The position numbers were made by a program, and so were the translations under genes. 64,000 nt of DNA from Miltoncostaea sp963703045 (GTDB lineage: Bacteria; Actinomycetota; Thermoleophilia; Miltoncostaeales; Miltoncostaeaceae). Under the pieces are notes generated by a model. It saw only the letters and a program-made list of their open reading frames with translations, ran no database searches and was not told the origin of the DNA. Shown piece by piece: positions 45,925 to 54,946 of the stretch (the stretch's first letter is position 1; every line of letters starts with the position of its first letter). The stretch spans positions 1,302,001 to 1,366,000 of the forward strand of contig OY969782.1 in the NCBI GenBank assembly GCA_963703045.1. Reading direction: 5' to 3'.

Positions 45925-46703
45925 CCGGCGACCTGATCCGCCTCGAGGGCGTCGTCTGCGACTACGGCGGCGCGACGGTGCTCGAGGACGTCGACCTCGC
46001 CGTGGCACCGGGCCGGTTCATCGGCGTCGTCGGGCCCTCCGGCTCGGGGAAGACGTCGCTGCTGCGCACGCTCATCGGCACGCTCGTGCCGCGGGCCGGA
46101 TCGGTGACCCGCCGGCCGGCGCTGTCGGTCGCCTACGTGCCGCAGGTGGGCACCATCGACTGGAGCTTCCCGGTAACGGTCGCCGAGTGCGCCCTGATGG
46201 GCCGCACGTCGGGCCGCCTGCTGCCCTGGGCGAGCCGGGCCGAGCGCGCCGACGTCGCGGGCGTGCTCGAGCGACTCGGCATCGGCGACCTCTCCCGCCG
46301 TCACATCCGCGAGCTGTCGGGCGGCCAGCAGCAGCGCGTCTTCCTCGCCCGGGCGCTGATGGGGCGCCCCGAGCTGCTGCTCCTCGACGAGCCGACGTCG
46401 GGCGTCGATGTGCGGGTGCGTCACGAGGTGCTGCACCTGCTCGACGACCTCAACGCGGGGGGCATGGCGATCGTGCTGACCACGCACGACCTCAACGGCA
46501 TCGCCGCCCACCTCCCCCGCCTGGTGCTGCTCAACCGGCGGGTCATCGCCGCCGGGCGCCCGCGCGACGTGCTGACCCCCGCCGGCCTCGAGCTCACCTA
46601 CGGCACGAGCCTCGAGGTGCTCGAGCACGGCGGCATGACCGTGGTGGTCGACGCGCCCCACGCGCCGCGCCCGGCCGGTGCCGACGGGCGGTCGCCGGCG
46701 TGA
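45921..46703 (+). CDS. Metal ABC transporter ATP-binding protein
   Basis: 260 residues. Walker A is VGPSGSGKTSLLR, the signature is LSGGQQQRVFLARAL, and Walker B is LLLLDEPTSGVD. The Q-loop region VPQVGTIDWSFPVTVAEC is the form usual in Mn/Zn importers. GTGA overlap with the binding protein. Confidence 0.92.
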   Translation: MTGDLIRLEGVVCDYGGATVLEDVDLAVAPGRFIGVVGPSGSGKTSLLRTLIGTLVPRAGSVTRRPALSVAYVPQVGTIDWSFPVTVAECALMGRTSGRLLPWASRAERADVAGVLERLGIGDLSRRHIRELSGGQQQRVFLARALMGRPELLLLDEPTSGVDVRVRHEVLHLLDDLNAGGMAIVLTTHDLNGIAAHLPRLVLLNRRVIAAGRPRDVLTPAGLELTYGTSLEVLEHGGMTVVVDAPHAPRPAGADGRSPA

Positions 46704-47608
46704 TCGGCGAGCTCCTGCGGCCGTTCGGCTTCGAGTTCTTCCAGAACGGCGTGGCCGTGGCGACGATCGCGGGCGCGCTCTGTGGCCTCGTGGGCGTCTT
46801 CGTGGTGCTCAAGGGCATGAGCTACATCGGCCACGGGCTGTCCCACGCCATCTTCGGCGGGTTCGCCGCGAGCGCGCTGCTGGGCGTCAACCTCTTGCTG
46901 GGCGCCGGGGTCTGGGGCGTGGCGTCGGCGCTGATGATCGGCGCGGTCACGCGACGGCGGGTGATCGGCTCGGACGCCGCCATCGGCGTCATCACGACGG
47001 CGTCGTTCGCCCTCGGCCTGGCGCTGTTCGCCGTCTTCGGTCGCGCCGGCGCCGACTTCGACGCGGCGCTCTTCGGCTCGATCCTGGGCGTCGCCGACCG
47101 CGACGTGGCGGCCGTCGGCGTCGTGGCAGCCGTCGCGGTGGCCGTCGTCGTGGGGCGCTACCGGGCCCTGCTGTTCACCACGTTCGACCCCGAGGTCGCC
47201 GAGGCGTCGGGGGTGCGGGTGGCGCGCATCGACGCGATGCTGATGGTCGTGGTGGCCGCGGCGATCCTCGTGACGATGCAGATCCTCGGCGTCACGCTCG
47301 TGGCGGCCGCCCTGGTCATCCCGCCGGCGACCGCGCGGATGCTCACCGACTCGTTCGGCCGCATGCTGCTGATCTCGTCGGCGCTCGGCGCCGCGTGCGG
47401 CTTCACGGGGATGGTGGCGAGCTACCACCTCGACGTGCAGTCGGGACCCATGATCGTGCTGGTCAGCGCGGCCGTGTTCGCGGCGGTCTTCGCGCTCACC
47501 GGCGCGCGGCGCTCGGCGGGCACGGGACGCGCGCGGCGCGCGGCCGCCCCGCGGGGCGCCGGCGCGGGGGCGCCGGAGCGGGTACCGGTCGCCGGGGGCC
47601 GGCGATGA
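46700..47608 (+). CDS. Metal ABC transporter permease
   Basis: 302 residues of the ABC-3 family (ZnuB/MntB) with eight or so helices. Family segments are VVLKGMSYIGHGLSHAIFGG and TTFDPEVAEASGVRV and LVAAALVIPPATARML. A Pro/Ala/Gly-rich, Arg-rich tail of about 30 residues is unusual. Start GTG 46700 overlaps the ATPase stop. Confidence 0.92.
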   Translation: MIGELLRPFGFEFFQNGVAVATIAGALCGLVGVFVVLKGMSYIGHGLSHAIFGGFAASALLGVNLLLGAGVWGVASALMIGAVTRRRVIGSDAAIGVITTASFALGLALFAVFGRAGADFDAALFGSILGVADRDVAAVGVVAAVAVAVVVGRYRALLFTTFDPEVAEASGVRVARIDAMLMVVVAAAILVTMQILGVTLVAAALVIPPATARMLTDSFGRMLLISSALGAACGFTGMVASYHLDVQSGPMIVLVSAAVFAAVFALTGARRSAGTGRARRAAAPRGAGAGAPERVPVAGGRR

Positions 47609-48108
47609 ACGGCGACACGGCGGCGCACACGGCGTCCGACGCCCTGCGCGCGCGCCGGCGGGCGGCCCGCGAGGCGGGCCCCGACGCCGCCGCGCTGCTG
47701 CGCCGCGCCGGATGCCGCCCCACCGCACAGCGCCTGCTGGTGCTGCAGGCCCTCGCCGGAGACGACCACGTGAGCGCCGAGCACGTGCTGGCGCACGCGC
47801 GCGACCGATACCCCGCGATCAACGCCTCGACCGTCTACCGCACGCTCGACGCGCTCGTGGCCGCCGGCATCGCGTGCCGCACCGACCTCGGCGCCGACCG
47901 GCTCTACTTCGAGCTCGCGCGCGAGCACCGCCACCACCACGTGGTCTGCACCGGGTGCGGAGCGGTGTCGCACCTGCACGACGCCGGGCTGCGACCGCTC
48001 GCCGACGCGGTCCGCGCCGAGACCGGCTACGCGCTCTCGGGCGACCGCGAGATCACGGTCCCCGGCCTCTGCCCCGCCTGCCAGGCCACGACGGGGGCGC
48101 CCGGCTGA
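47605..48108 (+). CDS. Fur-family metalloregulator
   Basis: 167 residues. The winged helix has RRAGCRPTAQRLLVLQAL and SAEHVLAHARDRYPAINAST with VYRTLDAL. Metal sites are EHRHHHVVCTGCG and LCPAC, the two CxxC of structural zinc. It begins with about 25 extra Arg/Ala-rich residues. ATGA overlap puts it in the metal-importer operon, so it is probably the Mn or Zn sensor (Mur/Zur) controlling it. Sequence alone does not decide the metal. Confidence 0.9.
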   Translation: MNGDTAAHTASDALRARRRAAREAGPDAAALLRRAGCRPTAQRLLVLQALAGDDHVSAEHVLAHARDRYPAINASTVYRTLDALVAAGIACRTDLGADRLYFELAREHRHHHVVCTGCGAVSHLHDAGLRPLADAVRAETGYALSGDREITVPGLCPACQATTGAPG

Positions 48109-48236
48109 CGCCCTCCACGTCTCCGGTCGCGGCCGGCGACGGGGGATGCAGGGGCTGACGACCCCTCCACGCGCCGCCGGGCGATCCCGGCCGCCCCGCG
48201 GGGCAAGACCGCGCGCGGCGCGCCGATATCGCAGGG

Positions 48237-49313
48237 GTGAGTCTCCTCGTCTCGTGGGTCCGCCGTGCCCGCCGCCGTCCCCGCCCCCTGCTGGGCGTCG
48301 CGACCCTCCTCGCCGTCGGCGGCGCCGCGCTCATGGGCCTCGGGTCCGTCGACGTCGGCGGGGCGGTCTCGGCCCTCGGGCGGGCGCGACCCGAGCTGCT
48401 CGGCCTCGCGGTCGTCCTCTACTTCGTCGGTCAGACCGTCTCCGGCGGCATGTGGGGCGTCTGCCAGGCGGCCGGCGGCGTCCGCGTGCCGATGGCGACG
48501 ACCCTCGGGCTGCACTGGATCGTCCGCGCCACCTGCGAGCTGCTGCCCATGGGCCTCGGCGAGGCGCTCCGCGTCGCGGCGGTGCGCCGGCATCCCGACG
48601 GCGCGCGGGCGGGGACGTGGCGCATCGCCGGCAGCCTGGCCGGCTACAAGGCGATCGACGGCGCGGTGACCGCGGCGGTCGTGCTGGTGATCGCCCTCGC
48701 GACGCCCCTGCCCGGCCCGGCCGCCGGCCTGCGGTGGTCGGCTCTCGTCGCCGTCGCCGGCATCGCGGGCGGCGCCGTGGCCTGGCGGCTCGGCCGTGCC
48801 CGCCTGCGGGCGCGCCGCCTGCCGGAGGGCCTGCGCCGCGTCGCCTCCCGGATGAGCGAGGGGGCCGGCGTCATGGGCGACCGGTCGGCGGGTCGCCTGG
48901 CCGCGATGCTCGCGCTGCTCGCCATCGCCGCGCGCATCGGCAGCCTCGCCGCGCTGCTCGGCGCGCTCGGCATCGCCCCCCAGGCCGCCCCCCTGGCGTT
49001 CGCCGCGATCGTCCTCGCCGGCGTCGTCCCCGGCGCGCCCGGAGGAGCGGGGACCCGCGAGGTCGTGCTGCTGCCGGCCCTCGCGCTGGCTCACGGCGTC
49101 TCGTCGACCCACGCCCTCGCGTTCAGCGTCGCCATCCAGGCGACCGCCCTCGCCACCTCGCTCGTCGCGGGCGCGATCGCGCTCGCGTGGCTCGGCCCGG
49201 CACTGCTCGCCGGTCGGCGCGCCGCCGGCGACGCGCTGCCGGTCGCCGTGGCCGCCGACGACGAGGGCCTCGCCGCGGCGCCCGTCACCACGGCGGCGGT
49301 CGCCCGCACCTGA
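48237..49313 (+). CDS. Flippase-like integral membrane protein (LPG synthase TM family)
   Basis: 358 residues with about eight helices. It matches the lysylphosphatidylglycerol-synthase transmembrane (UPF0104/AglD) family, with segments TCELLPMGLGEALRVAAV, AGYKAIDGAVTAAVVLV and LAGVVPGAPGGAGTREVVLL. Such proteins move lipids or lipid-linked sugars across the membrane. No synthetase domain is attached. Start GTG 48237. Confidence 0.8.
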   Translation: MSLLVSWVRRARRRPRPLLGVATLLAVGGAALMGLGSVDVGGAVSALGRARPELLGLAVVLYFVGQTVSGGMWGVCQAAGGVRVPMATTLGLHWIVRATCELLPMGLGEALRVAAVRRHPDGARAGTWRIAGSLAGYKAIDGAVTAAVVLVIALATPLPGPAAGLRWSALVAVAGIAGGAVAWRLGRARLRARRLPEGLRRVASRMSEGAGVMGDRSAGRLAAMLALLAIAARIGSLAALLGALGIAPQAAPLAFAAIVLAGVVPGAPGGAGTREVVLLPALALAHGVSSTHALAFSVAIQATALATSLVAGAIALAWLGPALLAGRRAAGDALPVAVAADDEGLAAAPVTTAAVART

Positions 49314-49323
49314 CCGGGGCGGT

Positions 49324-49356
49324 GCCGGAGGGCGTCCTCAGGGGACGCCCTCCGGC
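49324..49356. terminator. Strong bidirectional terminator hairpin
   Basis: GCCGGAGGGCGTCC and GGACGCCCTCCGGC form a perfect 14-bp stem with a 5-base loop, between convergent genes ending at 49313 and 49366. Confidence 0.8.
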
Positions 49357-49365
49357 GCGCGCCGC

Positions 49366-50541
49366 CTACCGGGTCGAGAGCTCCGCGCGCAGCGCCGCGG
49401 GGATCGGACGCCCTGCGATCGCGCGGAACGCGGCGTAGCTCGGCTTGGGCGATCCGCCCTCGCGCAGCAGGCCGGCCGGCCAGTTGACGTTGTCCTCGAG
49501 GTTGAACCACACGACGGCCGCGAGACGCGGGCTCTTCACCGACTTCAAGGCGAACAGCTGCTTGAGGTAGGTGCGCTGCTGGCCGAGGCTCGTGGGCCTG
49601 AGGTCCGGGCGGAAGATGGTGCGGGCCGTCGTGTAGCCGGCCTCGGTCACGTAGAGCTTCATGCCCTTCTTCTTCTTGTCCAGCGTCGTGTAGATCTCGT
49701 CGAGGCTGAGCCAGGTCGGGAAGGCCTTGCGGTACGAGCGGGTCGAGAAGAGCGGTCCGCGCGAGGGGTAGATGTGCTGCGAGTAGGCGTCGAACTTCAC
49801 CTTCTTGTCCGCGACCAGGCCGTTCAGCCACGGCCGGGCGCCGATGTTGCCGCCGCCGGTCGAGCTGCGAGGGCCGCCGACGCCGGCGATCACGATCGCC
49901 CTGCGGTTGCCGCGCTTGATCTGGGGGTAGGCCGCCCGCACGAGGGCCTTGTACCGGGCCGCGCTGCTGCGGCCGTTGTAGCTGAAGAAGGCCTTCAGGT
50001 TCGGCTCGTTCCAGACCTCGAAGTGGCGCACGCGCGGCAGGGGCGCCGCGGCGCCGGCCGGCCGGAACGTTCCGCTGTAGCGGGTCGCGACGGCACGCAT
50101 GAACTGGCCGAACAGGGCCGGGGCCGGGGCGTTCGGGTTGTAGGCGGTCGTGGGGTGGGGGATGTTCCTGCCCTGGACCGCCCAGTCCGGGGTGCTGTAC
50201 GTGCTCACGATCGGGGTGATGCGGGCGGCCGACAGGCCGCCGAAGGTCGCGTCGAGACGGCTCCAGTCGTACGCCGGGTCGTTGGGGTCGACCGGGTTGG
50301 CCGGGCGCGTCGGGGCGACCGTGGACCAGAGGATGTCGATGCGGGTGACCTTGGCGCGGGTCCCCTGCACGAGCGCGACGCGGGCGGGGATGTCCGCGAG
50401 TGGCGCGGTGGTCAGGACGTCGTCCTGCACCGCGGCGACGCCGGCGACACCGGTCGCGGGCACCATCAGTGCGGCTCCGACGGCGGCCGTCGCGGCCAGG
50501 CCGATCAGGGTCCGGCGGGCCGTCAGGGGATGTGATCTCAC
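49366..50541 (-). CDS. Secreted glycoside hydrolase-like protein (TIM barrel)
   Basis: 391 residues with a signal peptide (RTLIGLAATAAVGAALMVPA). The barrel shows VRHFEVWNEPNLKAFF, whose Glu is the usual acid/base, and KLYVTEAGYTT, whose Glu is the likely nucleophile, as in clan GH-A enzymes (GH5/GH39-like). Substrate is unknown. GTG 50541 lies after GAGAGGA and places the signal peptide. Single-gene unit closed by the terminator. Confidence 0.8.
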   Translation of the reverse strand: MRSHPLTARRTLIGLAATAAVGAALMVPATGVAGVAAVQDDVLTTAPLADIPARVALVQGTRAKVTRIDILWSTVAPTRPANPVDPNDPAYDWSRLDATFGGLSAARITPIVSTYSTPDWAVQGRNIPHPTTAYNPNAPAPALFGQFMRAVATRYSGTFRPAGAAAPLPRVRHFEVWNEPNLKAFFSYNGRSSAARYKALVRAAYPQIKRGNRRAIVIAGVGGPRSSTGGGNIGARPWLNGLVADKKVKFDAYSQHIYPSRGPLFSTRSYRKAFPTWLSLDEIYTTLDKKKKGMKLYVTEAGYTTARTIFRPDLRPTSLGQQRTYLKQLFALKSVKSPRLAAVVWFNLEDNVNWPAGLLREGGSPKPSYAAFRAIAGRPIPAALRAELSTR

Positions 50542-50665
50542 CTGTTCTCGTCCTCTCGTCCAGGGCACGTCCAGGGCACGTCCCGAGCGCGTCCGGGCTC
50601 GAGCGGGCGGGATGTTAACAACGATCGGCCGCGCCGCACGCGCCACGAGGCGTCCTTACGGACCT

Positions 50666-51127
50666 CTAACGCCTGTCGTCGAAGAAGGCGCGCAGCAGAC
50701 GGAGCGCATCGGCGGCGAGCACGCCGCCCTGGATCTCGACGCGGTGCAGCAGACGGGGGTCCTGGAGCGGGTTCACGACCGATCCGGCGGCGCCGACCTT
50801 CTGATCGGGGGCGCCGAAGACGACACGGGCCACGCGGGCCTGCTGGATCGCCCCCGCGCACATCGGGCACGGCTCGAGCGTGCAGTAGAGGACGGTGCCC
50901 AGCAATCGCCACCCCCCGAGGGTGACCGCCGCGGCCCGCAGCGCGAGGATCTCGGCGTGGGCCGTGGGGTCGCCCCGCGCCTCGCGCTCGTTGTGCGCGG
51001 CGCCCACGACCTCTCCCTCGCGCACGACCACGGCGCCGACGGGCACATCGCCGTGCGCGCTCGCCTCGGTCGCCTCGCGCAGCGCGACCCGCATGAAGTG
51101 CTCGTCGCGCGGGAAGACGCGGGTCAT
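50666..51127 (-). CDS. tadA: tRNA-specific adenosine deaminase TadA
   Basis: 153 residues. It converts A34 of tRNA-Arg(ACG) to inosine. The zinc site and catalytic Glu are in TAHAEILALR, with zinc Cys in LEPCPMCAGAI. Length and C-terminal helix fit TadA. Divergent from the MOSC gene, 35 bp away. Confidence 0.93.
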   Translation of the reverse strand: MTRVFPRDEHFMRVALREATEASAHGDVPVGAVVVREGEVVGAAHNEREARGDPTAHAEILALRAAAVTLGGWRLLGTVLYCTLEPCPMCAGAIQQARVARVVFGAPDQKVGAAGSVVNPLQDPRLLHRVEIQGGVLAADALRLLRAFFDDRR

Positions 51128-51162
51128 GGGCCGGACCCTACCCGTGGGGATACGCTCGGCAG

Positions 51163-51816
51163 GTGCGCGTCGTCTCGGTGAACACGGGCCTGCCGGCTCC
51201 GCTGACGCATCGCGACCGCGTCGTCATCTCGGCGATCGTCAAGCGTCCGGTCGCCGGCCGGGTCGCGGTGGGTCCGACGGGCCTCGCGGGCGACGGCCAG
51301 GCCGATCTCTCGGTGCACGGCGGCCCCGACAAGGCGGTCTATGCGTACCCCCTCGCGCACTACGCCCACTGGGCGCGCGAGCTCGGCCGCGACGACCTGT
51401 CGCCGGGCGCCTTCGGCGAGAACCTCACGGTCGAGGACGTGTCGGAGGACGAGATCGCGATCGGCGACGTGCTGCGCGGGGGCGACGTCACCTTCGAGGT
51501 CAGCCAGCCGCGCGTGCCGTGCGCGAAGCTCGGCATGCGCATGGGCGATCCGGCCTTCGCGCGCCCGTTCCTGCGCAGCGGGCGGGTGGGCTTCTACCTC
51601 AGGGTCGTCGAGACCGGGTCGATCGCGGTGGGCGACGACCTCCGGCGGGTGGAGCCGGCCGCCGGTTCGATGACGGTCCGCGAGGTCGCGGCGCTGCTGC
51701 TCGACTCGGCGTCGGCGGCCGACCTCGACCGCGGCGCCGCCCTCGCGGCGCTCCCGCTCGGGTGGCGGGAGGGGTTCGCGCACCGGGCGATCGCCCTCAG
51801 GCGACGGCCTGCATGA
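51163..51816 (+). CDS. MOSC-domain protein (YiiM-like)
   Basis: 217 residues. The MOSC core has GLAGDGQADLSVHGGPDKAV, GAFGENLTVEDV and the invariant Cys in QPRVPCAKLG. The family carries sulfur or molybdenum-cofactor ligands; YiiM-like members reduce N-hydroxylated bases. GTG 51163. Its 3' end overlaps the convergent membrane-protein gene by 20 bases. Confidence 0.88.
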   Translation: MRVVSVNTGLPAPLTHRDRVVISAIVKRPVAGRVAVGPTGLAGDGQADLSVHGGPDKAVYAYPLAHYAHWARELGRDDLSPGAFGENLTVEDVSEDEIAIGDVLRGGDVTFEVSQPRVPCAKLGMRMGDPAFARPFLRSGRVGFYLRVVETGSIAVGDDLRRVEPAAGSMTVREVAALLLDSASAADLDRGAALAALPLGWREGFAHRAIALRRRPA

Positions 51817-52273
51817 CGAGCAGCGCGGCGTAGCCCGCGGCGTAGGTGCCGGTGAGGCCGAAGACCGCCGCGCGCGGCAGATCGCGCACGGTGAAGCCGG
51901 TGGTCGCGAGGAATGCCAGCTTGACCACGTCGCCGGCCAGCATGAGCGCGCAGAAGGCCACGAGCAGGTTGCCGAGATCGGCGTCACGCGCCAGCGCGAT
52001 GGTCATGCACACGTGCCCGGCCACCATGAGGGGGATGAAGGCCATGCCGACGACCTCGCGGTCGGCGAGCCGGTCGGCGATGCCGGCGACGAGGCCGAGG
52101 CTCAGCACGCCGAGCACGATCACCTGGGCGAGCCGGATGCCGCCGGCCCCATCGACGGCGCGGCCGGCCGCGGTCAGCAGCGCCGCGACGCCCACCGCGA
52201 TCCCACCGGCCTTGAGCGCGGTCTCGAGCCATCCGAGGGGCCCCCACTCGCCGACGCGCCACCGCGTGTCCAT
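51797..52273 (-). CDS. Multi-pass membrane protein of unknown function
   Basis: 158 residues with about five helices (KAGGIAVGVAALLTAAG, QVIVLGVLSLGLVAGIADRL, VAFCALMLAGDVVKLAFL, TGTYAAGYAALLVMQAV). Acidic and basic residues between helices (ARDADLGN) may matter. No family recognised. It starts 3 bases after the previous stop and is the last gene of the 54332-to-51797 unit. Confidence 0.72.
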   Translation of the reverse strand: MDTRWRVGEWGPLGWLETALKAGGIAVGVAALLTAAGRAVDGAGGIRLAQVIVLGVLSLGLVAGIADRLADREVVGMAFIPLMVAGHVCMTIALARDADLGNLLVAFCALMLAGDVVKLAFLATTGFTVRDLPRAAVFGLTGTYAAGYAALLVMQAVA

Positions 52274-52275
52274 CG

Positions 52276-53085
52276 TCAGGCCACCGGGCAGGCGCCGGGG
52301 CCGCCCACCACGCGCGCGCGCTCGCCGCCGCGATCGGCCACGCGCCCGCGCAGCATGCCGACGGTGACACGGGCGCCGCCCGGCAGCACCGCCTCGTAGC
52401 GACCCGGGCGGAGCACCTCGACGCCGACCCCGGCGTCGATGCCGCACGCCGCGGCCACCGCGTCGCGCACCGCGGCCGCCTCGAGCGCCGGAGCGGGCGC
52501 GTCGAGCCCGGACGGCGTGCCCGGTCCGAGACCGAGCGTCGCGACGGCGATCGCCAGCACCACGCCGAGGCAGGCGGCGGCCGCGGCGGTCAGCCGCAGT
52601 CGGTCCGCCGCGCGCGAGCCGCGCCAGCGCCCGGCGACGGGCGGCAGGGGGGCCTCGAAACGGCCGCGCGGCCTCGGCGGCGCCAGCGCGGCCACCGGCG
52701 CGAGCGCCAGGAGGGCCGCGACGCCGATCTGGGAGGTCGTCGTGCCGGCGAGCCCGAGGAGCTGGAGGGGGAGGCACAAGAGGGTCCACGCCCCGGTGAG
52801 GGCGACCGTCGCGGCGGTGCGGCGCAGCCGCCCCCAGTCCGTCCAGCTGCGCCATGCGCGCCGCCAGGGCGGCAGCGCGAGGTAGGCGTCCACCTGCCGG
52901 CGCCGCCACACGCTCATCGCGGTCGCGCCCGTCGGCCGTCCCGCCGGCCCGAGCAGCGGCTCGAGCTGCGCGGCCACCTCCGCGGTGAGCCGGGCCTCGC
53001 GCCGGAGCTCTCCGGAGGTGCGCTCGCGCCCGAGCCGATCGCGCCGGGAGCCGATGCCGCGGTGGTCGCCGGCCGCCGTGGTCAC
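52276..53085 (-). CDS. Membrane protein of unknown function
   Basis: 269 residues. The N-terminal half is polar and basic with LTAEVAAQLEPLLGPAGRP. Two or three helices follow (VALTGAWTLLCLPLQLLGL, IGVAALLALAPVAAL, AAAAACLGVVLAIAVATLG). The C-terminal domain is outside and has single Cys in AACGID and GACPVA that could pair. GTG 53085 overlaps the LOG-family stop. No function can be given. Confidence 0.7.
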   Translation of the reverse strand: MTTAAGDHRGIGSRRDRLGRERTSGELRREARLTAEVAAQLEPLLGPAGRPTGATAMSVWRRRQVDAYLALPPWRRAWRSWTDWGRLRRTAATVALTGAWTLLCLPLQLLGLAGTTTSQIGVAALLALAPVAALAPPRPRGRFEAPLPPVAGRWRGSRAADRLRLTAAAAACLGVVLAIAVATLGLGPGTPSGLDAPAPALEAAAVRDAVAAACGIDAGVGVEVLRPGRYEAVLPGGARVTVGMLRGRVADRGGERARVVGGPGACPVA

Positions 53086-53808
53086 GCGTCCCCCTCCCCC
53101 ACGGCCATGCGCACGATCTCGGCCGGGTCGTCGGACATCTGGATCAGGTCCATGTCGCTCCTGCCGACCAGCCCGTCCTCGAGCAGGCGGGCCCGGATCC
53201 AGCGCACGAGCCCCGCCCAGTGGGCGACGCCGCAGAGCACCACCGGGAAGCTGCGGGCCTTGCCGGTCTGGATGAGCGTGAGCGACTCGAACAGCTCGTC
53301 CATGGTCCCGAAGCCACCGGGGAAGACGATGTAGGCCTCGGCGTACTTCACGAACATCGTCTTCCTGACGAAGAAGTACCGGAAGGCGATCGCCAGGTTC
53401 ACGTAGTCGTTGACAGCCTGCTCGTGGGGCAGCTCGATCGTGCACCCGACCGAGATCCCACCCGCCTCGGATGCGCCCCGGTTCGCCGCCTCCATGATGC
53501 CCGGCCCGCCGCCGGTGATGACGGCGTAGTCGCGCTCCGCGAGCAGGCGGCCGACCTCGCGGGCGAGCTCGTAGTGCGGGTTGTCGGCGCCGAGGCGCGC
53601 GGAGCCGAACACCGACACCGCCGGCCCGACGCGCGCGAGAGCGTCGAACCCGTTGAACGAACTCGCCGAGTATGCGAAGGACGCGCCACGGCTCGCTGTG
53701 GAGGAACTCGGGGTCGCCGGGATGGCTGAGCAGGCTGGCGTCGGCGTGACCGACGGCGGCGCCTCCCGGCCCCCGCGCGCCGAGGCGCCCGCGACGATCG
53801 AGGCTCAC
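53082..53808 (-). CDS. LOG-family phosphoribohydrolase-like protein, one frameshift
   Basis: About 241 residues. Rossmann-fold proteins of this TIGR00730 type remove ribose 5'-phosphate from nucleotides, as in cytokinin activation. Motifs are SVFGSARLG, VITGGGPGIMEAANRGA and FPGGFGTMDELFE, the PGGxGTxxE class. The N-terminal part (DPEFLHSEPWRVLRILGEFV) is in the frame from GTG 53808. An extra base near 53655 leads into NGFDALARVGPAV. A start at 53618 would remove the conserved first 60 residues. GTGA overlap with the nitroreductase gene. Confidence 0.87.
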
Positions 53809-54332
53809 CGGCCGGACGCCCCGACGCGTCGCACCAGCGCGTCGAGGGGCAGGCGCGCCGCGCGGGCGCTCCACTCCTCGGCGCTCCGCCGGGCGGGGTC
53901 GCGGGGCGTCGGCGGCGGGCCGAACGACAGCACCACGACCGCGCGCTCCGGGTCGGCGACCCCGATGGCGCGCTCGAGCGCGGCGCGGTCGGCGATGCCG
54001 TTGGGGCACGAGGCCAGCCCCTCGGCCCAGCCGGCGAGCATCATGTTCTGGGCCGTGCGGCCGGCGTCGAAGTCGACGAGGCCGCCGCCGGGCGTCACCA
54101 CCAGCACGACGACGAGACCCGCCGACAGGATGTTGCCCGGCGAGAAGACGGCGCCGGCGACGGTGGTCCGGGCATCGCCCTCGACCTCCACGAAGCGGCA
54201 CGGCTGTCGGTTGCGGGCGCTGCCCGCGAGCCGTCCGGCGTCGAGCACGCGCGCCCGGGAGACGGGGGACGCGGCCCCGCCGGAGTAGCGGCGCGAGTCG
54301 CGCTTGCTTGCCACGGCGAGGTGCAGGTCCAC
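53805..54332 (-). CDS. Nitroreductase-family flavoprotein
   Basis: 175 residues. It has the FMN-binding SKRDSRRYS start, ARNRQPCRFVEVEGD and the later AGRTAQNMMLAGWAEGLASC, whose helix lines the flavin. It would reduce nitro compounds, quinones or other acceptors with NAD(P)H. GTG 54332 is used; a longer frame upstream lacks family sequence. First gene of a unit with the LOG protein and two membrane proteins. Confidence 0.85.
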   Translation of the reverse strand: MDLHLAVASKRDSRRYSGGAASPVSRARVLDAGRLAGSARNRQPCRFVEVEGDARTTVAGAVFSPGNILSAGLVVVLVVTPGGGLVDFDAGRTAQNMMLAGWAEGLASCPNGIADRAALERAIGVADPERAVVVLSFGPPPTPRDPARRSAEEWSARAARLPLDALVRRVGASGR

Positions 54333-54375
54333 GGCCGCGGAGGTTAGCCGACGGGCCGCCCCCACGACCCCGCGC

Positions 54376-54834
54376 TCAGGCGGCGGTCTCGGTGCGTTGC
54401 GTGTGCGAGACGCAGAAGGGCGTGCCCCAGATCGGCTCGCGCCCACAGGGCTTGCCCTTGCGGTTGAGCGCCGCGCAGCGCGCCGCCGAGCCGTCCATGC
54501 CCGAGCTGCCCCGCTCGCGCTCGAAGAACGCGCGGGCGCGGGCGAAGTGCGCCTCGATGACGCGCGAGGTGAGGAGCTGGTCGGAGGCCCGCATGAGCGA
54601 GCGGGCCGACGAGAACAGCGAGCGCGACGCCATGGGCTGCGAGCGCGGATCGGCGGCCAGGCGCGAGATGCCGGCCTCGCAGATCTGCAGCAGGTAGCGC
54701 TCGGACCAGCCGGGACGGCGCGGGTCGGGCATGAGCGACGGGGAGAGAGCCGACCAGAGCTCGTGCGTGAAGCGCTGCATCGCAGCCGCTCTGCTCGTGG
54801 GGGGCTGGGGCTGCGTTCTCACGTTGACGGCCAT
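54376..54834 (-). CDS. Cys-rich C-terminal zinc-knuckle-like protein, putative CarH target
   Basis: 152 residues, mainly helical. The C-terminal 30 residues read RCAALNRKGKPCGREPIWG and then TPFCVSHTQ, a Cys-Cys-Cys-His pattern like small DUF5763-type zinc knuckles. The N-terminal 110 residues (LMPDPRRPGWSERYLLQICE) are unfamiliar. Its promoter carries TTGACA and TCTACT 17 bp apart, putting the transcript start at or within a base or two of ATG 54834, so the mRNA is probably leaderless. The -35 lies inside the 11-bp repeats next door. Confidence 0.68.
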   Translation of the reverse strand: MAVNVRTQPQPPTSRAAAMQRFTHELWSALSPSLMPDPRRPGWSERYLLQICEAGISRLAADPRSQPMASRSLFSSARSLMRASDQLLTSRVIEAHFARARAFFERERGSSGMDGSAARCAALNRKGKPCGREPIWGTPFCVSHTQRTETAA

Positions 54835-54840
54835 GGGGGT

Positions 54841-54889
54841 AGTAGAACATTGCCCAGACAGGTTGTCAAGGTTCTGTCGAGAGTTTGTC
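54841..54889 (-). promoter_or_regulatory. Leftward promoter overlapped by three 11-bp direct repeats (CarH-type operator)
   Basis: On the plus strand TGTC occurs at 54864, 54875 and 54886, exactly 11 bp apart, within TTGTCAAGG, CTGTCGAGAG and TTGTCTCC. CarH tetramers are known to bind three head-to-tail 11-bp repeats. The leftward promoter has -35 TTGACA (54864-54869) and -10 TCTACT (54841-54846), so a bound repressor would block it. Confidence 0.62.
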
Positions 54890-54946
54890 TCCCCTCCGCG
54901 AAGCCGTTACCGACCCCCTGGTTCCGTCGGCGCCGCCGACTACCCT

